DNA of 28,792 bases from JAJDXO01 sp964620095. GTDB taxonomy: Bacteria > Pseudomonadota > Alphaproteobacteria > Rhodospirillales > UBA2165. A program made the translations under genes and the position numbers. The notes beneath the pieces were generated by a model, which did not search any database, was not told where the DNA came from, and worked only from the letters and a program-made list of their open reading frames with translations. Shown piece after piece: positions 7,408 through 16,438 of this stretch (within the stretch, counting starts at the first letter, position 1; each line of letters starts with the position of its first letter). The stretch is taken from the NCBI GenBank assembly GCA_964620095.1, contig CAZUGT010000173.1, positions 1-28,792 on the forward strand. The letters run 5' to 3'.

Positions 7408-9243
7408 ATGCGCCGCACATTGTTTGCCGCTGCCGCCCTTGCTGCGGCCGTCCTGCCCCTCGCTTCCGTTGCCCAGGACGTAAAGCCCGTCCACGGCATC
7501 GCCATGCACGGCAGTCCCAAGTACGGCCCGGACTTCAAGCATCTCGACTATGTAAATCCAAATGCGCCCAAGGGCGGCAGCGTCCGGCTGTCGGCCATCG
7601 GCACCTTCGACACCTTCAACCCGTTCACCCTCAAGGGCGTTCCGGCGGCGGGCGCCGGATCGGTCTTCGAAAGCCTGATGACCGGCACCCAGGATGAGGC
7701 CTTCACCGAATACGGGCTCTTGGCCAAGTCCGTCGAGATGCCGGAAGACCGGTCCTGGGTCGCGTTTACCATTCGGGACAATGCCCGTTGGCATGACGGC
7801 AAACCGGTGACCGTCGATGACGTGCTGTTCAGCTTGAATGCCCTGAAAACGCAGGGCCGGCCCTTTTTCCGGTTCTATTACGGCAACGTCGCCGCCGCCG
7901 AGAAGGTTGGCCCCCGCAAGGTCAAGTTTACTTTCTCCGGCGGAGAGAACCGGGAGCTGCCGCTGATCGTCGGGCAGCTTCCCATCCTGCCCAAGCATTT
8001 CTTCGAGGGCCGGGATTTCACCAGCACCATTCTGGAGCCCATCCCCGGTACCGGCCCGTACAAGATCAAAAGCTTCGAGCCCGGCCGCTCGGTGACCTAC
8101 GATCGCGTGAAGGATTACTGGGCCCGCGACCTGCCGATCAAGCGGGGCAGGAACAACTTCGATGAAATGCGCTACGACTACTACCGGGATACCACGGTGG
8201 CCCTCGAAGCGTTCAAATCGGGCGAGTACGACTTCCGGGTCGAGAACACCGCCAAGATCTGGGCGACGGGCTATGAGTCACCGGCATTCGAGCGAAAGCT
8301 CTACCTCAAACGGGATATCCGCCACGAACTGCCGACCGGCATGCAGGCCTTCGTTTTCAATACTCGAAAGGACATCTTCAAGGACCGGCGGGTCCGGCGC
8401 GCCATGGCCTACGCCTTCGACTTCGAATGGACCAACAAGAATCTGTTTTATGGCCAATACGCACGGACCACGAGCTTCTTTTCGAACTCGGAGCTTGCCG
8501 CGAGCAAGCTGCCGTCACCGGAAGAGCTGAAAATCCTCGAGCCGCTCCGCGGCCAAATCCCCGGCGAGGTGTTCATCGAGGCCTACACCGTCCCCGCGAC
8601 CAATGGCGACGGCCGCATCCGCTCCAACCTCAGGACAGCGCGGAAACTGCTCCAGGAGGCGGGCTGGACGATCCGGAACAAGAAACTGGTCGACGCGCAG
8701 GGCCGGCCGTTCGAGTTTGAAATCCTGTTGGTCTCGCCGGCATTCGAGCGGATCGTGCTGCCGTTCAAGAAAAACCTCGAGCGGCTCGGCATGAGTGTCC
8801 GGGTCCGCACCGTCGATACCTCCCAATACCAGAAACGGACTGACGAGAAGGACTTCGACATGATCGTGTCCTCCTTCGGCCAGTCCCTGTCTCCCGGCAA
8901 CGAACAGCGGGATTTCTGGGGCAGCGATGCCGCCGGCCGGCCGGGCAGCCGCAATGTCATAGGCATCAAGGACCCGGCGGTGGACAAGCTCATCGAATTG
9001 GTGATCTCCGCCCCCGACCGGAAGAACCTCATCACCCGGACCCGTGCCCTCGATCGGGTACTGTCCTGGGGCCACTACGTGATCCCTCAGTGGCACATTC
9101 GTACGTTCCGGGTCGCCTACTGGGACAAGTTCGGCCGGCCCGAAACGACCCCTCGCTATGGCCTCGGGTTCGACGGCTGGTGGGTGGATGCCAGGAAGCA
9201 GGCGGCCCTCAACGAGCGGAAAAATCTAGCCAGCGGGAAATAG
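7408..9243 (+). CDS. yejA: Periplasmic peptide-binding protein of a YejABEF-type ABC importer
   Basis: A family 5 extracellular solute-binding protein, 611 aa, close in length to E. coli YejA (about 604). The chosen ATG (7408) is preceded by gggaga at a good distance and begins a clear Sec signal peptide (MRRTLFAAAALAAAVLPLASVAQ). An in-frame TTG at 7345 would bury that signal. Typical SBP_bac_5 segments follow: HGIAMHGSPKYGPDFKHLDYVNP, APKGGSVRLSAIGTFDTFNPF and an IPGTGPYKI-like motif. YejA proteins bind peptides and peptide antibiotics (microcin C) and deliver them to YejBEF. The permease genes follow only after an intervening aldehyde dehydrogenase gene. Confidence 0.9.
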   Translation: MRRTLFAAAALAAAVLPLASVAQDVKPVHGIAMHGSPKYGPDFKHLDYVNPNAPKGGSVRLSAIGTFDTFNPFTLKGVPAAGAGSVFESLMTGTQDEAFTEYGLLAKSVEMPEDRSWVAFTIRDNARWHDGKPVTVDDVLFSLNALKTQGRPFFRFYYGNVAAAEKVGPRKVKFTFSGGENRELPLIVGQLPILPKHFFEGRDFTSTILEPIPGTGPYKIKSFEPGRSVTYDRVKDYWARDLPIKRGRNNFDEMRYDYYRDTTVALEAFKSGEYDFRVENTAKIWATGYESPAFERKLYLKRDIRHELPTGMQAFVFNTRKDIFKDRRVRRAMAYAFDFEWTNKNLFYGQYARTTSFFSNSELAASKLPSPEELKILEPLRGQIPGEVFIEAYTVPATNGDGRIRSNLRTARKLLQEAGWTIRNKKLVDAQGRPFEFEILLVSPAFERIVLPFKKNLERLGMSVRVRTVDTSQYQKRTDEKDFDMIVSSFGQSLSPGNEQRDFWGSDAAGRPGSRNVIGIKDPAVDKLIELVISAPDRKNLITRTRALDRVLSWGHYVIPQWHIRTFRVAYWDKFGRPETTPRYGLGFDGWWVDARKQAALNERKNLASGK

Positions 9244-9293
9244 CCTCCCTGGAGGATTGGGCGGGACTTGATCCGCGGGGCCGCGCGCCACTC

Positions 9294-9321
9294 TTTTCAA
9301 GCCTGCCCCAGCGGTCATAAT
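9294..9321 (+). promoter_or_regulatory. Possible internal promoter ahead of the aldehyde dehydrogenase gene
   Basis: TTTTCA (9294-9299), a 16-bp spacer and CATAAT (9316-9321), a five-of-six match to the -10 consensus. It lies in the 117-bp gap after yejA, about 40 bp before the GTG start. If real, it would also feed yejB, yejE and yejF. Confidence 0.35.
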
Positions 9322-9360
9322 GCGGTCTCGAATTGAACGACCGTATCCGGGGAGAAAGCG

Positions 9361-10926
9361 GTGAAAATTCAGAACTATGTCCACGGCGAATGGGTGGACG
9401 GCAACGGCGAGGGAGCGCCGCTGGTCGATCCGGTCTCTGGCGAGGAAATCGCCCGCGCCACATCCGACGGCGTCGATCTCGGCAAGGCCCTGGATCACGC
9501 ACGCACTGTCGGCGGTCCCGCGCTCCGCGCCATGACCTACGCCGAACGGGGCGAAATGCTGGGCAAGATCAACGAAACCCTCACCGCCAACCGGGACAAG
9601 TACGCCGGCATCGCGCTCCGGAATTCGGGCAATACCAAGATCGATGCGGCCATCGATATCGACGGCGGCACGGGCACGTTGTTCTTTTACGCGCGCCTCG
9701 CCGGAAAACTGGGCGACGCACTTTACCTCCGGGACTCCGGATTCGAGCGCATGGCCAAGGACGAGGCCTTCCAGGGGATGCACATCTGGGTGCCGCTGAA
9801 AGGCGCCGGCATTCACATCAATGCGTTCAACTTCCCCTCCTGGGGACTGTGGGAGAAAGCTGCGGTCAGCCTGCTCGCCGGCGTGCCGTTTCTCGCCAAA
9901 CCAGCCACCGCCACCTGCCTGCTGTCCTACGAAATGATCAAGGACGTCATTGAGGCGGGCGTCGTGCCGGACGGCGCCATCAGCCTGATCTGCGGGGGCG
10001 GGCGCGATCTGATGGATCATGTCACCGGCCGGGACGCGGTCGCCTTCACCGGCTCGGCGGACACCGCCAGCATGCTCAAGGGCAACGCCAACGTCATCGC
10101 AAGCTCGGTCCGGTTCAACGCCGAAGCCGACAGCCTGAACATGAGCCTGCTGGGCCCGGATGCCCGGCCGGGAACCGTCGAGTTCGAGCTCTTCGTCAAG
10201 GAAGTGTCCCGGGAGATGACCGTCAAGGCGGGTCAGAAATGCACCGCCATCCGCCGCGCCTTCGTGCCCGCCGGCATCCTCGACGAGGTTGCCGGCGCGC
10301 TCGAAGCCCGGCTCGCCAGGACGGTGACCGGCGATCCCCGCAACGAGACCGTCCGCATGGGTCCGTTGGTCAACAAGGCGCAGCAGCAATCCGCTCTGGA
10401 CGGAATTGCCCGATTGGCCGAGGAAGCGGACGTAATCACCGGCGGTGACGGTTTCGAGCCCGTCGACGCCGACCCCGAAACCTCGTCGTTCGTGCCGCCA
10501 ACGCTCCTCAAGTGCGCTGACCCCAAGGGCGCCAGGGCGGTCCACGAGGTGGAGGTGTTCGGCCCCGCCTGCACGGTGATGCCCTATGAGACCACCGAGG
10601 ACGCCGTCGAGCTCGCCTCCCGGGGCGGCGGATCGCTGGCCGCGTCGGTGTTCACCGCCGATGACGAATTCGCCAATGCCGCGACGCTGGGCGTCGCCGC
10701 CGATCACGGCAGGGTCCTGGTGGTCGACGAGCAGATCGCCGAGAGCCAGACCGGACACGGCATCGTCATGCCCATGTGCACCCACGGCGGACCGGGCCGC
10801 GCCGGCGGCGGCGAGGAATTGGGCGGCACGCGCGGCTTGCGGTTTTACCATCAACGGACCGCCGTGCAGGGCCGCCTCGACCGGTTGGAAGCACTGGCGG
10901 GCGCCGGCGCCGAGGTCGCGCTATAG
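9361..10926 (+). CDS. Aldehyde dehydrogenase of the PaaZ/BoxD type, stand-alone
   Basis: An NAD(P)-dependent aldehyde dehydrogenase of 521 aa. The catalytic cysteine lies in GQKCTAIRR and the general base in NAEADSLN. Both are the PaaZ variants of the ALDH motifs, as is the HINAFNFPSWGLWEK segment. It equals the ALDH half of PaaZ (oxepin-CoA hydrolase fused to dehydrogenase) but ends before any MaoC-type hydratase domain. This fits BoxD-like enzymes that oxidise CoA-linked semialdehydes in phenylacetate or benzoate breakdown. The true substrate is unknown. The start is GTG at 9361 after ggggagaaag. Its place between yejA and yejB is unusual, and the yejB start lies 21 bp after its stop. Confidence 0.85.
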   Translation: MKIQNYVHGEWVDGNGEGAPLVDPVSGEEIARATSDGVDLGKALDHARTVGGPALRAMTYAERGEMLGKINETLTANRDKYAGIALRNSGNTKIDAAIDIDGGTGTLFFYARLAGKLGDALYLRDSGFERMAKDEAFQGMHIWVPLKGAGIHINAFNFPSWGLWEKAAVSLLAGVPFLAKPATATCLLSYEMIKDVIEAGVVPDGAISLICGGGRDLMDHVTGRDAVAFTGSADTASMLKGNANVIASSVRFNAEADSLNMSLLGPDARPGTVEFELFVKEVSREMTVKAGQKCTAIRRAFVPAGILDEVAGALEARLARTVTGDPRNETVRMGPLVNKAQQQSALDGIARLAEEADVITGGDGFEPVDADPETSSFVPPTLLKCADPKGARAVHEVEVFGPACTVMPYETTEDAVELASRGGGSLAASVFTADDEFANAATLGVAADHGRVLVVDEQIAESQTGHGIVMPMCTHGGPGRAGGGEELGGTRGLRFYHQRTAVQGRLDRLEALAGAGAEVAL

Positions 10927-10947
10927 AGGGAAAGGCCGCCCGACGAC

Positions 10948-12069
10948 ATGTTCGCTTATATCATCCGCCGGCTGCTGTTCGTCATCCCGACGCTGTTCGT
11001 CATCATCCTGCTGAACTTCGTCTTCGTGCAGTTCGCCCCCGGCGGGCCGGTGGAGCAAACCATCGCCCAACTGCAAGGGACGGCGGTGGACGCAACGGCG
11101 AGGGTCAGCGGCACCTCCCAGGGCGAAACCGTCGGCGGCGGCGACCAGGGCCAGCAACAAGTCGGCGGCCAAGGCGCCGGCGCCAGCAAGTACCGGGGCG
11201 CCCGCGGCCTCGATCCCGAACTGATCGCCGAGATAGAGAAGCTCTACGGGTTCGACAAGCCGGCGCACGAGCGCTTCTGGATCATGCTGAAGAACTATCT
11301 CCGCTTCGACTTCGGCGAGAGCTTCTTCCGCGACAAGACCGTGATCGAATTGCTGATCGAGAAGTTGCCGGTCTCCATCTCGCTTGGCCTGTGGACCACG
11401 CTCCTCACCTATTTGATTTCCATTCCGCTCGGCGTTCGCAAGGCGGTGCGCGACGGATCCAGCTTCGATCTTTGGACCAGCGCGGTGATCATCGTCGGCA
11501 CCGCGATCCCCGGCTTCCTGTTCGCCATACTGCTGGTGGTGCTGTTCGCCGGCGGCAGCTATTTCGACATCTTCCCCCTGCGCGGCATCGTATCGCCCAA
11601 CTGGGACGAGCTCAGTCCGGTCGGCAAGGTCCTGGACTACTTCTGGCACATGGCTCTGCCCATCACTTCCATGGTCATCGGCTCCTTCGCCGTTCTGACC
11701 ATGCTGACCAAGAATTCGTTCCTCGACGAGATCAATAAACAGTACGTCCAGACGGCGCGGTCCAAGGGACTTGCGGAGAACAAGGTGCTCTACGGCCACG
11801 TGTTCCGGAACGGCATGCTGCTGATCATCGCCGGCTTCCCCTCGGCCTTCATCTCCATCTTCTTCACCGGTTCGCTCTTGACGGAGATTATCTTCTCCCT
11901 CGACGGGATCGGGCTCCTCGGATTCGAGGCGGCCATCAACCGGGATTATCCGATCGTCTTCGGCACCCTCTACATGTTCACCCTGCTGGGCCTGATCATG
12001 GGAATCATCGGCGATCTCGCCTACCACGTGGTCGATCCGCGGATCGATTTCGAGGCGCAGGAGGTCTAA
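10948..12069 (+). CDS. yejB: ABC peptide importer permease YejB
   Basis: Inner-membrane permease of the DppB/YejB type, 373 aa. The first membrane helix (YIIRRLLFVIPTLFVIILLNF) is followed by a periplasmic loop. A BPD_transp_1 domain then has about five further helices and the EAA-like loop (QYVQTARSKGLAENKVLYGHVFRNG). The periplasmic loop holds a Gly/Gln/Ser/Thr-rich stretch at about residues 45-90, then RGLDPELIAEIEKLYGFDKPA, which is typical of YejB. The stop TAA is followed directly by the yejE ATG, so translation is probably coupled. It pairs with YejE to form the channel. Confidence 0.93.
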   Translation: MFAYIIRRLLFVIPTLFVIILLNFVFVQFAPGGPVEQTIAQLQGTAVDATARVSGTSQGETVGGGDQGQQQVGGQGAGASKYRGARGLDPELIAEIEKLYGFDKPAHERFWIMLKNYLRFDFGESFFRDKTVIELLIEKLPVSISLGLWTTLLTYLISIPLGVRKAVRDGSSFDLWTSAVIIVGTAIPGFLFAILLVVLFAGGSYFDIFPLRGIVSPNWDELSPVGKVLDYFWHMALPITSMVIGSFAVLTMLTKNSFLDEINKQYVQTARSKGLAENKVLYGHVFRNGMLLIIAGFPSAFISIFFTGSLLTEIIFSLDGIGLLGFEAAINRDYPIVFGTLYMFTLLGLIMGIIGDLAYHVVDPRIDFEAQEV

Positions 12070-13122
12070 ATGGAGGACGGGCGCCTGCTTGGCATGCGGG
12101 TTACGCCGCTGAATGCGCGGCGGGTCGAGAATTTCAAGGCCAACCGGCGCGGCTACTGGTCCCTATGGATCTTCATCGCCGTCTTCCTCGTCACGCTGTT
12201 CGCGGAATTCCTGGCCAACGACAAGCCGCTGCTGGTCCGCTACGACGGCGCGTTCCATATGCCGGTGTTCGTCGCCTACCCGGAAACCACTTTCGGCGGC
12301 GACTTCGAGACCGAGGCCGAATATGCGGACCCCGAGGTCCAGGAGCTGATAGAGGAAAAGGGCTGGATTCTCTGGCCGCCGATTCCCTATTCCTTCGACA
12401 CCATCGTCTTCGACCTGCCCCAGCCCGCGCCCTCTCCGCCGACATTGCGGAACTGGCTCGGCACCGACGATCAGGGCCGGGACGTGGTGGCCCGGCTGAT
12501 CTACGGCTTCCGGATATCGGTGCTGTTCGGGCTCGTCCTCACGATCGTCTCCTCCATGGTGGGGATCGCCGCGGGCGCCTGGCAGGGCTACTCCGGCGGC
12601 TGGACCGACCTTTTGTTCCAGCGCTTCATGGAAATCTGGTCGAGCATGCCGCAGCTCTTCATGCTGATCATCCTGGCGAGCTTCATCGAACCCAATTTCT
12701 GGATCTTGATGGTCTTCCTGCTGCTGTTCAGTTGGATGGGGCTGGTGGGCGTGGTCCGCGCCGAGTTCCTCCGCGGCCGCAACTACACCTATGTCATGGC
12801 CGCCCGGGCATTGGGCGTCTCCGACCGCAAGATCATGTTCAAGCACATCCTGCCCAACGCCATGGTCGCCACGGTGACGTTGATGCCTTTCATCCTCACC
12901 GGCTCCATCACCAGCCTCACGGCCCTCGACTTCCTGGGTTTCGGTTTGCCGCCGGGCTCACCGTCCCTGGGCGAGCTGTTGAACCAAGGCAAGGCCAACC
13001 TGCAGGCGCCGTGGCTCGGCATTTCGGCGTTCCTCATCCTGGCGGTGATGCTGAGCCTGCTGATTTTCATCGGCGAGGCGGTTCGCGACGCCTTCGACCC
13101 CCGCAAGACGTTCAGGGCCTAG
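12070..13122 (+). CDS. yejE: ABC peptide importer permease YejE
   Basis: The second permease of the importer, 350 aa, DppC/YejE type. It opens with a short cytoplasmic part (RRVENFKANRRGYWSLW) and a first membrane helix, followed by the long periplasmic segment specific to YejE (GWILWPPIPYSFDTIVFDLP). The core motif NWLGTDDQGRDVVARLIYGF precedes the BPD_transp_1 domain, whose EAA loop reads YTYVMAARALGVSDRKIMFKHILPN. The ATG immediately follows the yejB stop, and yejF starts 15 bp after this gene. Confidence 0.94.
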   Translation: MEDGRLLGMRVTPLNARRVENFKANRRGYWSLWIFIAVFLVTLFAEFLANDKPLLVRYDGAFHMPVFVAYPETTFGGDFETEAEYADPEVQELIEEKGWILWPPIPYSFDTIVFDLPQPAPSPPTLRNWLGTDDQGRDVVARLIYGFRISVLFGLVLTIVSSMVGIAAGAWQGYSGGWTDLLFQRFMEIWSSMPQLFMLIILASFIEPNFWILMVFLLLFSWMGLVGVVRAEFLRGRNYTYVMAARALGVSDRKIMFKHILPNAMVATVTLMPFILTGSITSLTALDFLGFGLPPGSPSLGELLNQGKANLQAPWLGISAFLILAVMLSLLIFIGEAVRDAFDPRKTFRA

Positions 13123-13137
13123 GGGAGAGCAAAACCG

Positions 13138-14766
13138 ATGAGCGAGCCCCTCCTCCGGATCAAGGACCTGTCGGTAAGCTTCGGCCGCGACGAGCGCGAG
13201 GTGCGGGCGGTCAAGAACGTCTCCATCGACATCCATCCGGGCGAGACCATCGGACTGGTGGGCGAATCCGGCTCCGGCAAGTCGGTCACCGCGCTGTCGG
13301 TCCTCAAGCTGCTCCCTTACCCCGTCGCATGGCATCCGTCCGGCGAGATTGTCTTCGACGGCTACGATCTGATGCGCGGTGACGAACGGGAGATCCGCAG
13401 CGTTCGGGGCAACAACATTTCGATGATTTTCCAGGAGCCCCTCAACTCCCTCAACCCGCTTCATTCCATCGCCAAGCAAATCGGCGAGATCATCCGCCTC
13501 CATCAGAGCATCAGCGACGAGAAGGTCGACGCGCGGACCAGGGAACTCCTGGGCCTGGTCGGGCTGGAGGACGCGGTCGGGCGCATGCACTCCCTGCCCC
13601 ACGAGTTTTCCGGCGGCCAGCAGCAGCGCATCATGATCGCCATGGCGCTCGCCAACGAACCGAAACTGCTGATCGCCGACGAGCCGACGACGGCCCTCGA
13701 CGTCACGGTCCAGGCCCAGGTTCTGAAATTGATGAAGAGCCTCACCCGGGAGCTCGACATGGCGATGCTGCTGATCACCCATGATCTCGGCATCGTCGAA
13801 GCGCTGTCCGACCATACCTACGTGATGAGCCAGGGCGAGGTGGTCGAGACCGGCGAAACTAGGAAGATTTATGCCGCTCCGGAACATGCCTACACCCGCC
13901 ATCTTCTGGACAGCGAACCCAAGGGCCGGCCCGATCCGGCGGACCCCGACGCCAAGCCGCTGCTGACCGCCGACGACATCAAGGTCTGGTTCCCCATCAA
14001 GAAAGGGGTCATCCGCCGCACCGTCGGCCACGTGAAGGCGGTGGACGGTATCACCGTTGAACTCCGCGAGGGGTACACGCTGGGCGTGGTCGGCGAATCC
14101 GGCTCCGGCAAGTCGACCCTCGGCCGGGCGCTGCTGCGGCTCGAAAAAAGCGACGGCGAAATCCAGCTCGACGGCCGGACCATCCAGGGCCTCGGTTACA
14201 AGGAGCTGCGACCGCTGCGCCGGGACATGCAGATCGTTTTCCAGGACCCGGTGGGCTCCATGAGCCCCCGCATGTCGGTCTTCCAGGTGATCGAGGAAGG
14301 CCTGCTGGTGCAGGAGATCGGCGAAACCTACGACGAGCGCCGGGCAATGGTTGCGGACGCGCTCCGCGAAGTCGACCTGGATCCCGACACCATGGACCGC
14401 TACCCCCACGAATTTTCCGGCGGCCAGCGCCAGCGGATCGCCGTCGCCCGAGCGCTGGTGCTGCGGCCCAGGGTGATCGTCCTGGACGAGCCCACCTCGG
14501 CCCTCGACATGAGCGTCCAGTCGCAGATCGTCGAACTGTTGCGCGGACTGCAGGTAAAGCACGGGCTTTCCTACATATTCATCAGCCACGATCTGAAAGT
14601 GGTGCGCGCGCTGTCCCACGACGTGATCGTCATCCGCGACGGCGTGGTGGTCGAACACGGCCCCGCCGAGCAGGTCATCGACAACCCCCAAGAGCCCTAC
14701 ACCAAGGCGCTGATGGCCGCGGCCTTCGACCTGGTCGCCGACGAGACGGGGGTTGTGAGGGGTTAG
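13138..14766 (+). CDS. yejF: ABC peptide importer double ATPase YejF
   Basis: The ATPase of the importer, 542 aa, with two nucleotide-binding domains in one chain. Domain 1 has Walker A GESGSGKSVTA, signature FSGGQQQRIMIA and Walker B LLIADEPTTALD. Domain 2 has Walker A GESGSGKSTLG, signature FSGGQRQRIAVA and Walker B VIVLDEPTSALD. The oligopeptide-specific segment that follows an ABC domain in this family (EPYTKAL) is present near the end. Both sites look intact. Its stop overlaps the uppP stop on the other strand in TTAG (14763-14766), so there is no room for a separate terminator. Confidence 0.95.
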   Translation: MSEPLLRIKDLSVSFGRDEREVRAVKNVSIDIHPGETIGLVGESGSGKSVTALSVLKLLPYPVAWHPSGEIVFDGYDLMRGDEREIRSVRGNNISMIFQEPLNSLNPLHSIAKQIGEIIRLHQSISDEKVDARTRELLGLVGLEDAVGRMHSLPHEFSGGQQQRIMIAMALANEPKLLIADEPTTALDVTVQAQVLKLMKSLTRELDMAMLLITHDLGIVEALSDHTYVMSQGEVVETGETRKIYAAPEHAYTRHLLDSEPKGRPDPADPDAKPLLTADDIKVWFPIKKGVIRRTVGHVKAVDGITVELREGYTLGVVGESGSGKSTLGRALLRLEKSDGEIQLDGRTIQGLGYKELRPLRRDMQIVFQDPVGSMSPRMSVFQVIEEGLLVQEIGETYDERRAMVADALREVDLDPDTMDRYPHEFSGGQRQRIAVARALVLRPRVIVLDEPTSALDMSVQSQIVELLRGLQVKHGLSYIFISHDLKVVRALSHDVIVIRDGVVVEHGPAEQVIDNPQEPYTKALMAAAFDLVADETGVVRG

Positions 14767-15593
14767 AAGGTGAAGCCCGGCGCCGCATAGACGACCCAGA
14801 GCAGGAACCCGCCGAGGATCAGCCGGTAAATGACGAACGGCGTAAAACCGGAATGCCGGAGCCAGGCCATGAATCCGGCGACGGTAACGATGGCGAAGCC
14901 GAACGAGATGGCGATTGCCGTGAACACCGTATCGGTCAGCTGCGCGTCGCCCGTCTGATAGAGTTCCCACGCCTTGAGCGAGCCCGCCGCGATGATGATC
15001 GGGATCGACAGCAGCATGGAAAACCGCGCCGCCTCGGTCCGTTCCATGCCGAGGAAGCGCGCCGCCGTGATGGTGATGCCGGCCCGCGAGGTGCCGGGGA
15101 TCAGCGCCAGCGCCTGGAACAACCCGATGAACAAGGCGCCGAGGACACCCAGATTGTCGAGCCGCTTGATTGTCAGGCTCAGCCTGTCGGCCAGGTACAG
15201 AAGAACGGCGAAGCCGACGGTCGCCCAGGCGATGATTTCGAGCCCCCGGAAGATGTCCCGGTTGAATTCATTGATCGCCCATCCCGCGGCCATCGCCGGA
15301 ACCGTCGCCACGACCACCAGCATGGCGATGCGGAACTCCCCGCTGCCGCGGCGGCGGCGGCGCCCGGGCCGGAACTGGCGGCCGGTGGCGGCGATCATCC
15401 CCCGGACATCACGCCGGAAATAGATCACCACGGCGAGCAGTGTCCCCACATGGACCGCGACATCGATGGTCAGGCCCTGATCGCGCCAGCCGGTGACAAT
15501 GGGAACCAGGACCAGATGGGCGGACGAGGAGATGGGCAGGAACTCGGTGATGCCCTGGACAGCCGATAGGACGATGATGTTCAAGAGGGGCAA
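14763..15593 (-). CDS. uppP: Undecaprenyl-diphosphatase
   Basis: An integral membrane phosphatase (BacA/UppP family) that recycles undecaprenyl pyrophosphate to the monophosphate carrier for peptidoglycan and LPS synthesis; it also confers bacitracin tolerance. The 276-aa protein carries the two family signatures: EFLPISSSAHL close to the N-terminus (after VQGIT) and PGTSRAGITI in the second half. About seven hydrophobic helices are visible. A short Arg-rich loop (RPGRRRRRGS) near residue 75-85 should be cytoplasmic. It is divergent from the glutathione transferase gene and convergent with yejF. Confidence 0.95.
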   Translation of the reverse strand: MPLLNIIVLSAVQGITEFLPISSSAHLVLVPIVTGWRDQGLTIDVAVHVGTLLAVVIYFRRDVRGMIAATGRQFRPGRRRRRGSGEFRIAMLVVVATVPAMAAGWAINEFNRDIFRGLEIIAWATVGFAVLLYLADRLSLTIKRLDNLGVLGALFIGLFQALALIPGTSRAGITITAARFLGMERTEAARFSMLLSIPIIIAAGSLKAWELYQTGDAQLTDTVFTAIAISFGFAIVTVAGFMAWLRHSGFTPFVIYRLILGGFLLWVVYAAPGFTF

Positions 15594-15765
15594 GCGTATC
15601 CCCTAATCCGTTTGGGCCCTGCGCGAATTGCGCCTGTATATCACTTTTCCTTTAAGTACAGGAAGTTGACGGAGCGTAGGCGCTGAATTCGACGAAACCG
15701 GTCTCCCGCCCTAGTTGCGCACTACGGACCTGTTTCAGCGGCCCCGATTTGGTTATAAGGGGCGG

Positions 15766-16434
15766 ATGCGCACCCTCTACCACCTGTGGCTGAATCCGTT
15801 TTCGCGCAAAGTCCGAATCGTGCTGGCCGAGAAAGACCTGGGCTTCGACATGGTTGTCGAGCAGGTCTGGGACCGGCGGCGGGAATTCCTCGCCATCAAT
15901 CCGGCGGGTGATGTGCCGGTAATTATCGAGGATGACGGCACGGTGCTGGCGGATTCCGGGGCCATCTGCGAGTTTCTGGAGGAAATCGCGCCGGAACCGC
16001 CGATGATCATCGGCAATCCCCATGAACGGGCGGAAATCCGCCGGATGGTGTCGTGGTTCGACCGCAAGTTCGACGCCGAAATTTCCGCGCCGCTGGTCGA
16101 TGAAAAGGTGATGAAGCGGATCAAGGGATTGGGCTCGCCGGATTCGAAAATTATTCGCGCGGCCCACGCCAACATCCACACCCACCTGGAATATATCGGC
16201 TACCTCACCGGGCGGCGCCACTGGCTGGCGGGTGAGAAGTTTTCCCTGGCCGATATTGCGGCCGCCGCGCACCTCTCGGCGGTGGATTATCTGGGCGATG
16301 TGCCGTGGGCCGACCACGAGGCGGCCAAGGACTGGTACGCACGGATCAAATCCCGGCCCAGCTTCAGGCAGATTCTGGCGGATGCCATCCCCGGGCTGCC
16401 GCCGCCCAAGCACTACGCGAATCCGGATTTTTAG
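15766..16434 (+). CDS. Glutathione S-transferase family protein
   Basis: A cytosolic GST-fold protein, 222 aa, the usual length. The N-terminal thioredoxin-like domain starts MRTLYHLWLNPFSRKVRIVLAEK, where the Ser of NPFSRK is the likely glutathione-activating residue. The cis-Pro site is in GDVPVIIEDDG, with DSGAICEFLEE after it. The all-helical C-terminal domain contains FSLADIAAAAHLSAVDYLG. The ATG at 15766 was chosen over an in-frame ATG at 15715 because the fold begins there and aaggggcgg precedes it. The substrate cannot be told. The stop is 4 bp from the end of the opposite-strand TPR gene. Confidence 0.9.
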   Translation: MRTLYHLWLNPFSRKVRIVLAEKDLGFDMVVEQVWDRRREFLAINPAGDVPVIIEDDGTVLADSGAICEFLEEIAPEPPMIIGNPHERAEIRRMVSWFDRKFDAEISAPLVDEKVMKRIKGLGSPDSKIIRAAHANIHTHLEYIGYLTGRRHWLAGEKFSLADIAAAAHLSAVDYLGDVPWADHEAAKDWYARIKSRPSFRQILADAIPGLPPPKHYANPDF

Positions 16435-16438
16435 CGGC

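Noticed and set aside
9244..9255. Short inverted repeat cctccctggagg after yejA as a terminator
   Set aside because: The loop would be 2 bases and no U-run follows.
9226..10854. A 542-codon open frame on the minus strand
   Set aside because: It is antisense to the aldehyde dehydrogenase gene, whose active-site motifs are intact on the plus strand.
12958..14970. A 670-codon open frame on the minus strand
   Set aside because: It is the antisense shadow of yejF and parts of yejE and uppP, with no family features.
15753..15768. TATAAG six bases before the GST start codon, suggesting a leaderless message
   Set aside because: No convincing -35 box at the proper distance, and aagggg can act as the ribosome-binding site.
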